Source: Verrucomicrobiales bacterium
GTDB lineage: Bacteria; Verrucomicrobiota; Verrucomicrobiia; Verrucomicrobiales; DEV007
Direction: 5' to 3'
NCBI GenBank assembly: GCA_024638765.1
Contig: JAHEJT010000011.1
Coordinates: 1-59,683 of the forward strand
DNA: 59,683 bases
Of the stretch, positions 21,769 to 30,716 are shown one piece after another (position 1 is the stretch's first letter; the number at the start of each line of letters is the position of its first letter). A program made the position numbers and the translations under genes. The notes under the pieces were generated by a model. The model saw only the letters and a list, made by a program, of their open reading frames with translations, made no database searches and was not told the origin of the DNA.

Positions 21769-24555
21769 ATGGCGAAGAAGCTCTTTCTTCTCGACGGGAT
21801 GGCCTTGATTTACCGGGCGCATTTCGCATTGATTCGCAATCCCATCTTCACGAGTAAAGGCGAGAACACTTCCGCGCTTTACGGGTTCACCAATACCCTT
21901 GTGGATCTTTTGAAGAACCGCAAACCCACCCACATCGGGGTGGCTTTCGATACGGAAGAGCCGACGGCGCGTCACGAGGAGTTCGAGGAATACAAGGCGC
22001 AACGGGAAGAGATTCCGGAGGATATTGAATTGGCGATTCCGCAGGTCGCGCGCCTGCTGGAGGCGTTCAATATCCCCGAGGTGACGGTGCCGGGGTACGA
22101 GGCTGACGATGTTATCGGAACCCTGGCCAAGCAGGCGGACGCTTCCGGCGAGGATTACGAGGTTTACATGGTGACACCGGATAAGGATTTCGCCCAGCTG
22201 GTGTCGGAGAGGGTATTCATGTTCAAACCCGGGCGCTCGGGAGGCGAGGTCGAAATCCTGGGAGTGCCGGAGGTGCTGGAAAAGTGGGAAGTGGAGCGCC
22301 CGGAGCAGGTCATCGATATCCTGGGTCTGTGGGGTGATGCTTCGGACAATATTCCCGGGATTCCGGGTATCGGGGAGAAGACCGCGAAGAAGCTCATTAA
22401 GAAATACGGCAGCGTCGAAGAGCTGATCAAGCACAGCGATGAACTGAAGGGGAAGCAGAAGGAGAACGTGGAAACCTATGGGGAGCAGGGATTGTTGTCC
22501 AAGCGCCTGGCCACCATTGATCTCAAAGTTCCCCTGGACGTCGGGCTGGAGGATCTGGAACTGCAGGAGCCGGATGAGACTGCGCTCAAGAATCTCTTCG
22601 TGGAATTCGAATTCAACTCGATTGGCAAACGGCTCTTCGGGGGAAAATTCAAGGCGGGACGCGGGCACAGTGTCAAGGCTGCGGAAGCCGAAGGGGAAAG
22701 CGAGCAAGGCCTCTTGCTGCCGGACCTCAAGACCCTGAAGGACGTGAAGCACGAATACCACGTCGCCGAAACAGCGGAGGAACGCAGGAAATTGATCGGT
22801 GAATTGCAAAAGCAAAAAGCTTTTTGTTTCGACCTGGAGACGTCGGCGCTCGATCCCAAGGTGGCCAGGATCATCGGAATAGCCTTTTCGTGGAAGGCTC
22901 ACGAAGGTTGGTATGCGGTAATTCCCGAAGAAGAGCGGGAGGCCGCCAAGGTGCTCGCGGAATTCGAGGCGGTTCTTGGAAAAGAAGGCGTCGAAAAGAT
23001 CGGGCATAACCTGAAGTTCGATCTCGGCGTGCTTCGGTGGAGGGGGGTGGAAGCGGCGGGCCCGTTTTTCGATACCATGCTGGCGCACACCCTGGTGGAG
23101 CCGGATCAGAAGCACCAGATGGATTTCCTGGCGGAGGCTTACCTCGGATACACGCCCATATCGATCAAGAATCTTATTGGTGAAAAAGATCGCGAGGGAG
23201 GGCAATTGAGCATGCTCGATGTCTCCCGGGAGTCCCTGGACAAAGTGGCGGAATACGCGACCGAAGACGCGGACGTAACCTGGCAGTTGAGTGAGATCCT
23301 GCGGCCGCTACTCAAAGAGAAATCCCAGGAAAAGGTCTTCTATGAGATCGAATGTCCCTTGATTCAGGTTCTGGTGAGGATGGAGCGGGAGGGGATCGTG
23401 GTGGACATCGATGCGCTGGAAATAATCAGCGGTGAGTTGACCGTAAGAATAGAAGCACTCCGAGGACAGATCTACGAGGCGGCGGGGAGGGAATTCAATC
23501 TGAACTCGCCGAAGCAGTTGGGAGAGGTGTTGTTCGACGAGATGAAGCTCGTGGACAAGCCGAAGAAGACGAAGACGGGGCAGTATGTGACCAACGAGCA
23601 GGTATTGACAGCACTGTCGCCGCACCACGAGATCGTGGAAAATATTCTGAGTTACCGGGAGGCGACTAAACTGAAGAACACTTACGTCGACACCCTGCCG
23701 GAGGCGGTGTTTGAGGAGACGGGACGGGTGCACACGAGTTTTCAGCAGTTGGTGACGGCGACCGGGCGCCTGGCCTCCAGTAACCCCAATTTGCAGAACA
23801 TTCCTGTGAGGACTGAGCAGGGCAGGGAGATCCGGCGGGCATTCGTGCCCCGGGATGATGATCACCTGTTGCTTTCGGCGGACTATTCTCAGATCGAGCT
23901 GCGTGTGATGGCGGAGTTAAGCGGAGACAAAGCCATGCAGGACGCCTTCAGGGACGGATTGGACATTCACACGGCGACTGCGGCGAGGGTTTACGGGGTG
24001 GAGTTGGGGGACGTCATAGCCGAGATGCGGCGCAGTGCGAAGATGGTGAACTTCGGAATTATTTATGGAATCTCCGCATTCGGATTGTCGCAGCGGCTGG
24101 GGATCCCGCGGGGAGAGGCAAGCAGGATTATCGAGGAATACTTCAAGCAGTATGCCGGGGTGAAAAAGTACATGGACAAGTGCATTGGGACGGCACAAGA
24201 GAAGGGTTACGTCGAAACGATTACCGGCCGCCGCCGGTACTTGAGGGATATTAATTCGGCGAACGCGACCGTTCGCGGGGCGGCGGAGCGCACCGCAATC
24301 AATACTCCAATTCAGGGTTCGGCCGCGGACATGATCAAGATAGCGATGAGCAAGGTGGATGCGGCGTTGCGAGAAAAGGGTCTCGAGACGAGAATGCTGC
24401 TCCAGGTGCACGACGAGTTGGTGTTCGACCTGAGGAAAGGGGAGGAGGCCGTGGTTCTGCCCATGGTCGAGGAATGCATGAAGTCGGCGATTCCCCTAAA
24501 GGTGCCGATTGTGGTGGAAATGGGGACGGGAAAGAATTGGCTGGAGGCGCATTGA
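21769..24555 (+). CDS. polA: DNA polymerase I
   Basis: This 928-residue replication and repair polymerase has all three domains. The 5'-3' nuclease (about 1-290) has LFLLDGMALIYRAHFA, PGYEADDVIGTLA and PGIPGIGEKTAKKLI. The 3'-5' exonuclease keeps its catalytic motifs: FDLETSAL (Exo I), HNLKFDLGVL (Exo II) and YATEDADVTWQL (Exo III), so proofreading should work. The polymerase domain has motif A SADYSQIELRVMAELSGD, motif B RRSAKMVNFGIIYGISAFG and motif C LQVHDELVFD. The length matches the family. Its roles are Okazaki-fragment processing and gap filling. Heptad arrays lie just upstream. Confidence 0.99.
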   Translation: MAKKLFLLDGMALIYRAHFALIRNPIFTSKGENTSALYGFTNTLVDLLKNRKPTHIGVAFDTEEPTARHEEFEEYKAQREEIPEDIELAIPQVARLLEAFNIPEVTVPGYEADDVIGTLAKQADASGEDYEVYMVTPDKDFAQLVSERVFMFKPGRSGGEVEILGVPEVLEKWEVERPEQVIDILGLWGDASDNIPGIPGIGEKTAKKLIKKYGSVEELIKHSDELKGKQKENVETYGEQGLLSKRLATIDLKVPLDVGLEDLELQEPDETALKNLFVEFEFNSIGKRLFGGKFKAGRGHSVKAAEAEGESEQGLLLPDLKTLKDVKHEYHVAETAEERRKLIGELQKQKAFCFDLETSALDPKVARIIGIAFSWKAHEGWYAVIPEEEREAAKVLAEFEAVLGKEGVEKIGHNLKFDLGVLRWRGVEAAGPFFDTMLAHTLVEPDQKHQMDFLAEAYLGYTPISIKNLIGEKDREGGQLSMLDVSRESLDKVAEYATEDADVTWQLSEILRPLLKEKSQEKVFYEIECPLIQVLVRMEREGIVVDIDALEIISGELTVRIEALRGQIYEAAGREFNLNSPKQLGEVLFDEMKLVDKPKKTKTGQYVTNEQVLTALSPHHEIVENILSYREATKLKNTYVDTLPEAVFEETGRVHTSFQQLVTATGRLASSNPNLQNIPVRTEQGREIRRAFVPRDDDHLLLSADYSQIELRVMAELSGDKAMQDAFRDGLDIHTATAARVYGVELGDVIAEMRRSAKMVNFGIIYGISAFGLSQRLGIPRGEASRIIEEYFKQYAGVKKYMDKCIGTAQEKGYVETITGRRRYLRDINSANATVRGAAERTAINTPIQGSAADMIKIAMSKVDAALREKGLETRMLLQVHDELVFDLRKGEEAVVLPMVEECMKSAIPLKVPIVVEMGTGKNWLEAH

Positions 24556-24587
24556 ATCTGTTATAGTCCGAAGGCGATTCTGAGGAA

Positions 24588-25013
24588 ATGGACGGAGACA
24601 CCATCAGTATCTTTTTTTATCTGCCGGCGACCGATTCGCTGGGCCATCAGCACGTGGATGGGAAGCTGCGATTACTGGAGAAGAACGTGGTCCTTCAGTT
24701 CAAGGTCCGCGATCGCGTATTCAAGCGGGCAGGAGAAGGCCTGGAAAAGATTGAATTCCCTTACCGTGAGATCGAGAAGGTCGAGTACCTGGGGGGATGG
24801 TTTCGCAAGAAGCTGCTCCTGAAGACACGGGACCCGGCGACCTTGGAGAAGATGCCGGGGACGGACCTGGGGAGAGTGGTGATGGACATCGCGCGCAAAT
24901 CCCGAAAACAAGCCAAGAAGATCGAGGCATTCGTGGATTACCGGCAATCGCTGGAACTAGCGGCGGAATCGCACGAGCGCTGGGAGCGATCACATGGAGA
25001 GAGCGGGCTATAG
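24588..25013 (+). CDS. Hypothetical protein, 141 aa
   Basis: This small soluble protein has an N-terminal half of alternating strands (LRLLEKNVVLQFKVRDRVF, then KIEFPYREIEKVEYLGGWF, then KLLLKTRDPATLEKMPG), a pattern like a PH-type or bacterial PH-like barrel. A basic helix follows (IARKSRKQAKKIEAFVDY). It starts 32 bp after polA on the same strand with GAGGAA before the ATG, so cotranscription is plausible. There is no signal peptide or membrane helix. Function is unknown; the PH-like reading is tentative. Confidence 0.75.
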   Translation: MDGDTISIFFYLPATDSLGHQHVDGKLRLLEKNVVLQFKVRDRVFKRAGEGLEKIEFPYREIEKVEYLGGWFRKKLLLKTRDPATLEKMPGTDLGRVVMDIARKSRKQAKKIEAFVDYRQSLELAAESHERWERSHGESGL

Positions 25014-25085
25014 GAGCCATCTCATCAACCCCGCACGGTCTTGTTTCGGGTCTTGGAAGGAAGCGGGGATGAGAGGAGCAGGCCG

Positions 25086-26615
25086 ATGACCGGTGCAAGT
25101 GAGGGGCCCGCCAGGGGATTGGCGGAGAGAGGCGATCCGGCCGAAACCGGGCGGTCCGTGCTTTCCCTCCGCTCGGTTGCCGTGGGCGTATTCATGCTGA
25201 TCTTCACCTGCGTCTACTTTTACGTGGGGACCAACCTGATTCATCAACTCAACCAGAACCGCTTGAAGAGTGATCAGGAGCACAACATGCAAATGGCGGA
25301 GCGCGCCATGGAGCGGAAGCGGGCGGCTGTCCGGGGGGAAGTGGGAGTTACCGAGGTGCTCTGGCGATACTTGCCGCATTACACAGACGGCGTGGTGAGC
25401 CCATTGTGGCCCTGGATTGCCGGGCGATTCGCTTCGGAAGATCACGAGATCTTCTTTGTGCGCGGCAAATGGTTTCACCTGAGTTTCACGGCGGTGATCT
25501 GCTTGCTGTTGATGTTGTGGGCTTCGCGGGCGTTCAGTTTACCCGCGGCGATGAACCTGGTGTTGTTGACGGGGTTTGGCGTATTTCTACCCCGGGCGGT
25601 GTATTTCCAGCCGGAGCCGATTTATTACCTCTTTTTCTTCCTTGCCTGGGTGTTTTGCATCCTGATTTTGCGCAGGAATCCGCTTTGGCGGTACGGAGTG
25701 CTTGGAGTGTTGCTGGCCCTGGCTTACCTGGCGAAGAGTTCGGTACAGCCGTTGGCGCTCGTTTTTCTGGTGGTGAGCACGGCGCATTTTCTGGAGCTGG
25801 CGTTAATTCGGAAACAGAAGGCCCGGGAGCTTGAGGCGCGGGGGAGATGGCTGCCACAGAATCATTTTGTGGGACTGGCGCTGCTGGGGGTGGCTTTCCT
25901 GGTGATTTCCGGTCCGCGTCTGCACTATTCGCAAGAGGCTTTTGGAAATCCTTTTCACACTTACACGGGGTATTGGATGTGGATGGACAGTTTTGATGAC
26001 GGCATCAGATTCATGCAGGAGAACCCGGACCGGGAATCGCTGGAAAAATTGCCGCCCGAAGAGAAGCCGTCACTCCTTCAGTACATGAGCACGCGGACTG
26101 CGGAGGAGAACCGGTCACGGTTGGTGGAAGGTTCTACCCTGGTGGCGCGCGAGTTTTTTCTCCCGAGACGGGTGATTCAGCGGAAGGAAGGAGAGAAGCG
26201 GCCGTGGAAGCGCCTGTTGCCGTTACGCGGCTATTATATTGCGGCGTTGTTTACGATCCTCCTGGTGGTATTAACGGGGGGATGGATCCGCGGGAGGAAA
26301 GGCGCGGGTTGGCAGCGCCTTGATTTCCAGAGCGGAAGGCTGGTTGCCCTCTTTGTGCTCGGGACTTTCATGCTCTATCTCTTGAGTTACGGGTGGTATG
26401 CGCAGATCGGGAAAGGGGAAAGGTTCATGCTGACACTGTATTTTCCCCTGGCGTTTTCACTGGTCTGGGGAGCCGAGACCGTCTTGCGGGCCCTGGCGGA
26501 GGACGGCCGCGCGCGGTGGGTCAGGGGGTTGCACACGGTGGCCCATCTCGCCCTGCTGGGGGCCGTGGGATGGAGGCTTTACGAGATCGTGGAACACCCC
26601 GTGTTCGGGAAGTAA
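25086..26615 (+). CDS. Polytopic membrane protein, PMT/GT39-like glycosyltransferase
   Basis: This 509-residue membrane protein has an N-terminal helix (about 28-50) followed by a large loop containing YTDGVVSPLWPWIAGRF, and around ten further helices. The overall plan resembles dolichyl-phosphate-mannose/ArnT-like (GT-C) transferases, which use lipid-linked sugars outside the membrane; GT-C enzymes carry their acidic catalytic residue in that first loop, and an Asp is present. The ATG at 25086 was chosen because GAGGAGCAGG lies just ahead of it; the TTG at 25041 would add 15 polar residues. It follows the gene ending at 25013. Donor and acceptor are unknown. Confidence 0.7.
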   Translation: MTGASEGPARGLAERGDPAETGRSVLSLRSVAVGVFMLIFTCVYFYVGTNLIHQLNQNRLKSDQEHNMQMAERAMERKRAAVRGEVGVTEVLWRYLPHYTDGVVSPLWPWIAGRFASEDHEIFFVRGKWFHLSFTAVICLLLMLWASRAFSLPAAMNLVLLTGFGVFLPRAVYFQPEPIYYLFFFLAWVFCILILRRNPLWRYGVLGVLLALAYLAKSSVQPLALVFLVVSTAHFLELALIRKQKARELEARGRWLPQNHFVGLALLGVAFLVISGPRLHYSQEAFGNPFHTYTGYWMWMDSFDDGIRFMQENPDRESLEKLPPEEKPSLLQYMSTRTAEENRSRLVEGSTLVAREFFLPRRVIQRKEGEKRPWKRLLPLRGYYIAALFTILLVVLTGGWIRGRKGAGWQRLDFQSGRLVALFVLGTFMLYLLSYGWYAQIGKGERFMLTLYFPLAFSLVWGAETVLRALAEDGRARWVRGLHTVAHLALLGAVGWRLYEIVEHPVFGK

Positions 26616-26627
26616 TCGCGGTGGAGC

Positions 26628-26939
26628 TTAATCCGCGGAAGACGGATCGTCCGCCGGCTTGGCCGCCTGTTCACGGACTTTTTCTTTTTCGGCATCGCAT
26701 TTTTCCTCGAGGCGGGCAATTTCCCGGGCCAACTCCTGTTCGAGCCGTTCTGCTTCGACGAAATTGACGGAGGTTTTGGCCTCGTCGATCTGGTCGTTGA
26801 GAGATAACTTGCGTTCCGCAATGCGGGCCCGGCATTTTTCATCGATGTCGGCGATCTGAGCTTTTTGTTCTTCGGATAACGTTACGATGGGAGCGTGTTT
26901 CTCGAGACGTTCCATGGCGAGCTCGTATGCGGATTTCAT
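26628..26939 (-). CDS. Small charged coiled-coil protein
   Basis: This 103-residue protein is composed almost wholly of charged helix (SEEQKAQIADIDEKCRARIA, VEAERLEQELAREIARLEEK), with an acidic disordered tail. It contains two Cys and no membrane segment. The composition and heptad pattern indicate a coiled coil. It is convergent with the membrane protein gene at 25086. I do not recognise a named family; related short coiled-coil proteins are probably conserved in the phylum. Confidence 0.7.
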   Translation of the reverse strand: MKSAYELAMERLEKHAPIVTLSEEQKAQIADIDEKCRARIAERKLSLNDQIDEAKTSVNFVEAERLEQELAREIARLEEKCDAEKEKVREQAAKPADDPSSAD

Positions 26940-27026
26940 GGTGTCGCTGGGTATCTGTGGATATTCGAGGGCTTACTTGATACCAGGATAGAGCAAGTGT
27001 ATTGGTTTTGCTAGTCTGTATTCGGC

Positions 27027-27809
27027 ATGCAAGAGATATCCTCGCTATTGTGCTTCGATCTCGACGGGACCTTTGTCGATCCCGAGGGAGAAATCTCGCT
27101 GGATGCGAAGCTGCTGGAATACCTTGAAGACTTGAAGTCTCAAGGCGCGGTCTGGGTCATCAACACGGGGAGAACCCTTTATCAGACCTTGGAGGGATTT
27201 CAGCAGCACGGCGTTACCATGGTCCCTGATTACATCATCGCTCACGAGAGCGAATTGTATCAGCGGGGAAAATTTGGGAGATGGGTCGCATATGGAAAGT
27301 GGAATTCCCAATGTGCGCATGACCACAAGAAATTTTTCAGCAGCACCGAGCGGTTTTTCAAGAAGATGCGCAACTTTATTGAGACCTCGACAGGCGCTTC
27401 TTACTTGCCCTCGGATGGAGGCGGGCCATCTGGTGTCGTGGCGCGGACGGATGCGGAAATGGATTTGATTTGCGAGTACATTGAGCGGGAGCGCCGCAAT
27501 GTCCCGTCGTTGGGCTATCAAAGGAATTCGGTTTACCTGCGTTTTTGTCACGTCAAGTACAACAAGGGGACCACCCTGGGCGAGTTGGCGAGGCTACTGG
27601 ATTTGCCGGCGGAGTTTATTTTTGCGGCGGGGGACAATTACAATGATGTGCCGATGTTGACGGGCGAATATGCGCACGCGACCGCGTGTCCAGGAAACGC
27701 TCTGGACCGTGTCAAGGAGATCGTCCGTGAGCAGGGTGGATACGTGGCGCAGGAGTGCTGCAGCCGCGGTTTGGCGGAGGCGGTAGAGTACTATTATTAC
27801 CAGAGTTAG
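27027..27809 (+). CDS. HAD-superfamily phosphatase (Cof/SPP-like)
   Basis: This 260-residue cytoplasmic hydrolase has motif I CFDLDGTFVD (nucleophile Asp11, acid/base Asp13), motif II INTGRT, Lys in YNKGTTLGELARLL and motif IV AAGDNYNDVPML. The C2-type cap lies between residues about 85 and 185. Members dephosphorylate sugar phosphates or other small metabolites; the substrate cannot be read from sequence. Length is usual for the family. It ends 12 bp from the convergent gene at 27822. Confidence 0.93.
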   Translation: MQEISSLLCFDLDGTFVDPEGEISLDAKLLEYLEDLKSQGAVWVINTGRTLYQTLEGFQQHGVTMVPDYIIAHESELYQRGKFGRWVAYGKWNSQCAHDHKKFFSSTERFFKKMRNFIETSTGASYLPSDGGGPSGVVARTDAEMDLICEYIERERRNVPSLGYQRNSVYLRFCHVKYNKGTTLGELARLLDLPAEFIFAAGDNYNDVPMLTGEYAHATACPGNALDRVKEIVREQGGYVAQECCSRGLAEAVEYYYYQS

Positions 27810-27821
27810 GGCTCGGCCCGC

Positions 27822-28331
27822 TCAAGCGGTTTCGCCGGCTGCAAAACGCTCTTCGGAGTCGAGGATTTCCTGGAGCTCATTCCAGCCGCCGGCACGCTGG
27901 AGCTGGAAGACGTGGAGGTAAAGGCGGACCACGGGCGCCGGGTGCTTGGCGAGCAAGGCGTCGACAGCTTTTTTCAGGCTGCCCGCTTTGAATTCGTCCG
28001 GAAGGTCATCCTCCACGTTTCCATCGCCATCGTGCTGGATTCCGACGTCATCGAGGAACTGGACGAGCATCGGTGTCTGACTCTTGAGCAACCAGACTTG
28101 CAGGAGATGTTCTCCCAGTTCGTCGCAGGGTTTCAGCTTGAGGGTGTCGTGGAGCCATCGCATCTGCTGCTCCACGGGTTTGCGCTGGACAAAGACGGGT
28201 CTGAGTTTTCTTTGGCCGGCGAGCGAAGCGAGCACGCTCTTGTAAGCATCGCGCTCGTTGTCGCGAAGATAGCCGAAGATATTATCGGCCAGATCCGGCG
28301 GCATTTCCTGAAACATCTGGTGAGCCTTCAT
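27822..28331 (-). CDS. Conserved hypothetical protein, 169 aa
   Basis: This is a soluble, largely helical protein starting MFQEMPPDLADNIFGYLRDN. The central region contains QMRWLHDTLKLKPCDELGEH and LLQVWLLKSQTPMLVQFLDD, then an acidic patch GIQHDGDGNVEDDLPDEF. There is no signal, membrane helix or known active-site motif. It is upstream-adjacent to no obvious partner; the arsC gene on the same strand begins its own unit 63 bp further upstream. Function is unknown. Confidence 0.75.
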   Translation of the reverse strand: MKAHQMFQEMPPDLADNIFGYLRDNERDAYKSVLASLAGQRKLRPVFVQRKPVEQQMRWLHDTLKLKPCDELGEHLLQVWLLKSQTPMLVQFLDDVGIQHDGDGNVEDDLPDEFKAGSLKKAVDALLAKHPAPVVRLYLHVFQLQRAGGWNELQEILDSEERFAAGETA

Positions 28332-28394
28332 GGAGAATTACGTGCGGCTATCGCTATCTCGTTTGGGTGGAAAAGTCGAGCAGAGTCTACGTGA

Positions 28395-28829
28395 TCAAGC
28401 CTGAGACTGGTCGAGCCTTCCCCGGGCGTAGGCGGTAAAGACGGCGGCGAGTTCATCGCGGACCCTGCGAAACTCGCGGAGGACGTCGTCTTCCGAGCCT
28501 TCGAACTTGGCGGGATCATCGAAGGGCCAATGGTAACGGCGGAGTTGGCCGGGAAAAGCGGGGCAGGCTTGATCGGCGTTTCCGCATACGGTGATCACGG
28601 TTTCCACGTTTGCGGAAAGGAAATCGTCGAGATGCTTGGACTGCTGTGCGCTGATGTCGAGGCCGCGCTCGCGCATCACCTGGATAGCCAGAGGGTGGAC
28701 GTATCCGGAGGGGTCTGAACCCGCACTTTCCACCCTGAGGAGATCGCCGGCGGCTTCACGGAGGAAGGCTTCGGCCATCTGGGAGCGGCAGGAGTTTCCG
28801 GTGCAAAGGATGAGGACGATCGGTTTCAC
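28395..28829 (-). CDS. arsC: Arsenate reductase, thioredoxin-coupled type
   Basis: This 144-residue enzyme of the low-molecular-weight phosphatase fold reduces arsenate to arsenite. The P-loop is CTGNSCRS with nucleophile Cys9. The two resolving cysteines sit at Cys82 and Cys89 in VCGNADQACP, matching the Cys10/Cys82/Cys89 triad of plasmid pI258 ArsC. The WPFDDPAK acid motif is present. The GTG at 28829 gives the standard N-terminus; an in-frame TTG at 28868 would add 13 residues. No arsR, arsB or acr3 is adjacent, so it is a stand-alone detoxification gene here. A tyrosine phosphatase is less likely given both extra Cys. Confidence 0.93.
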   Translation of the reverse strand: MKPIVLILCTGNSCRSQMAEAFLREAAGDLLRVESAGSDPSGYVHPLAIQVMRERGLDISAQQSKHLDDFLSANVETVITVCGNADQACPAFPGQLRRYHWPFDDPAKFEGSEDDVLREFRRVRDELAAVFTAYARGRLDQSQA

Positions 28830-28936
28830 AGGTCTGGAGATATGAGCATCGGCAGGTGGAGGAAACAAAAGAAATCTTGTGAAATTGAGACCTAACTGGA
28901 GTAAGGGAAATGGGAGGGCGGATCTATGATCAATAG

Positions 28937-30076
28937 ATGCGGGGTGGAAATGATACCGGATTAATGGAAATTCCCCAGAGCAGTATTTGCGGGTTGGACC
29001 GGGCGGAGTTGCAGGCGCTCCTGGCCGAAAGGGGAGAACCCTCTTTCCGGGCTGACCAGATTCTGGATTGGCTTTATAAAAAGCGGGTCGGGAATTATTC
29101 CGCGATGACGAACCTTGATCGCGGGTTGAGGGCGCACCTGGAGGAAAACCATGCGCTCACCGGCCTGGAAACGGTGGACTGGGAGGGCTCGGGAGACGAG
29201 ACGCGCAAATACCTCTTTCGGCTTAGAGACGGTCGCTTCGTGGAAACGGTGCTAATCCCGGCATCTCCCTCATTCTATGGCGAGCGATCCGATCGTCGCA
29301 CACTCTGCGTATCCAGCCAGGTGGGTTGCGCTTACGATTGCAAATTCTGCGCCAGCGGCCTGGCGGGGTTTACCCGGAACCTCGATGCCGGCGAGATCGT
29401 GGCGCAGGTCTTGGAGGTGGAGCGACTCAGTAAAGCGAGAATCAACAATATCGTGTTTATGGGAATGGGCGAGCCCTTGGCGAATTTGAAGCACGTCCTC
29501 AAGGCCATTGGCATTATTAATGCAGATTGGGGAATCGGCATCGGCGCCCGCCATCTCACGGTTTCGACCAGCGGCCTGGCGCCGCAGATTCGGAAGCTGG
29601 CGGATCAAGCGTTACAAATCCGACTGGCGGTATCCCTGCACGGAGCGTCGGACGAGGTCCGTGAAAGGATCATGCCGATCAACCGCAAGTATCCCCTGGA
29701 GATATTGTTCGAATCGCTGCGGTATTACCGGTCGAAGAAGAAGCAGCACATTACCTTCGAGTATATCCTCATCGAAGGGGTAAACGATGCCCCTGAAGAA
29801 GCCAAGCTGCTGGCCTCGTGCGCGCGCAGCTTGTCGGCAAAGGTCAACCTGATTCCTTACAACCTGGTGGAGGGCCTGCCCTGGCGCCGACCCTCCCGGG
29901 AAACACAGGAGCGGTTCCAGGGGGTGCTGCGATCCGAGGGGGTGCCCGCGACGCTTCGGCGCGAGAAGGGTCACGATATCGAGGCGGCCTGCGGGCAATT
30001 GCGGTTGATAGAGGAGGAAAAACGCGGCGTCGTGGGCGTGTCTCTCCCGGCCGGGCGGGAAGAATCAGGGGCGTGA
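28937..30076 (+). CDS. rlmN: Dual-specificity RNA methyltransferase RlmN
   Basis: This radical-SAM enzyme makes 2-methyladenosine at A2503 of 23S rRNA and at A37 of some tRNAs. The 379 codons contain the cluster motif CAYDCKFC, GMGEPLAN, VSTSGLAPQIRKLAD, VSLHGASDEVRERIMPINRK and the C-terminal REKGHDIEAACGQL, whose Cys is the methyl-carrying residue in the E. coli enzyme. The N-terminal FRADQILDWLYKK is also typical. The ATG at 28964 is an alternative start nine codons in; neither has a clear Shine-Dalgarno sequence. It appears monocistronic. Confidence 0.97.
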   Translation: MRGGNDTGLMEIPQSSICGLDRAELQALLAERGEPSFRADQILDWLYKKRVGNYSAMTNLDRGLRAHLEENHALTGLETVDWEGSGDETRKYLFRLRDGRFVETVLIPASPSFYGERSDRRTLCVSSQVGCAYDCKFCASGLAGFTRNLDAGEIVAQVLEVERLSKARINNIVFMGMGEPLANLKHVLKAIGIINADWGIGIGARHLTVSTSGLAPQIRKLADQALQIRLAVSLHGASDEVRERIMPINRKYPLEILFESLRYYRSKKKQHITFEYILIEGVNDAPEEAKLLASCARSLSAKVNLIPYNLVEGLPWRRPSRETQERFQGVLRSEGVPATLRREKGHDIEAACGQLRLIEEEKRGVVGVSLPAGREESGA

Positions 30077-30158
30077 TTTTATGAAATAGACCGTGCTCCC
30101 GGGGTATCTTACAGCGTGACCGGATCCATCGCGAATCCGGTAGAGCAGACCAGGCACC

Positions 30159-30716
30159 ATGGCGACGCCCGATTTTCAGGAGATTGTGGATTCTTATTAC
30201 GAGAAGCTCTATCGCTTCGCGCTGGGCCTGGCGCGGAACGAGGGGGATGCCGCCGATCTCACGCAGCAGACGTTTTTTATCTGGGCGAAGAAGGGCCACC
30301 AGCTGCGGGAGGCCGCCAAGGTTAAATCCTGGCTCTTTACGACGTTGCACCGCGAATTTCTGAAGGGAATCCGCCGCCGCGGACGGGTGCGCTATCAAGA
30401 GTTGGAAGATTTTCATGAGGAGACTCCGGCAGTGGAGCACGGGGGCGACAAAAAGGTCGATCACGCAAGAATCATCGAAGTGATACACGACCTCGACGAA
30501 AGTTACCGGGTTCCCTTGATGCTCTTTTACACGCAGGAATTCAGTTACAAAGAAATTGCGAAAGCTCTCGATATTCCCATAGGAACCGTGATGACCCGAT
30601 TGTCACGGGGCCGGGACCGGGTCCGTAGCGCCCTGGTGGATAAGCCGGCGCGGGGCGCAGCCGGGAAGATTGTGGATTTCAAGAAGCTTAAAGGAAGGAG
30701 CGCGGAACATGGATAA
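30159..30716 (+). CDS. ECF-type RNA polymerase sigma factor
   Basis: This 185-residue sigma-70-family factor has region 2 (DSYYEKLYRFALGLARNEGD, DLTQQTFFIWAKK), a linker, and region 4 (YRVPLMLFYTQEFSYKEIAK, then IPIGTVMTRLSRGRDRVRSA) with the expected helix-turn-helix. It redirects RNA polymerase to a small regulon. Its last codons overlap the next gene in the string ATGGATAA (ATG of one, TAA of the other), so the two are translationally coupled, the usual arrangement for a sigma/anti-sigma pair. Confidence 0.93.
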   Translation: MATPDFQEIVDSYYEKLYRFALGLARNEGDAADLTQQTFFIWAKKGHQLREAAKVKSWLFTTLHREFLKGIRRRGRVRYQELEDFHEETPAVEHGGDKKVDHARIIEVIHDLDESYRVPLMLFYTQEFSYKEIAKALDIPIGTVMTRLSRGRDRVRSALVDKPARGAAGKIVDFKKLKGRSAEHG

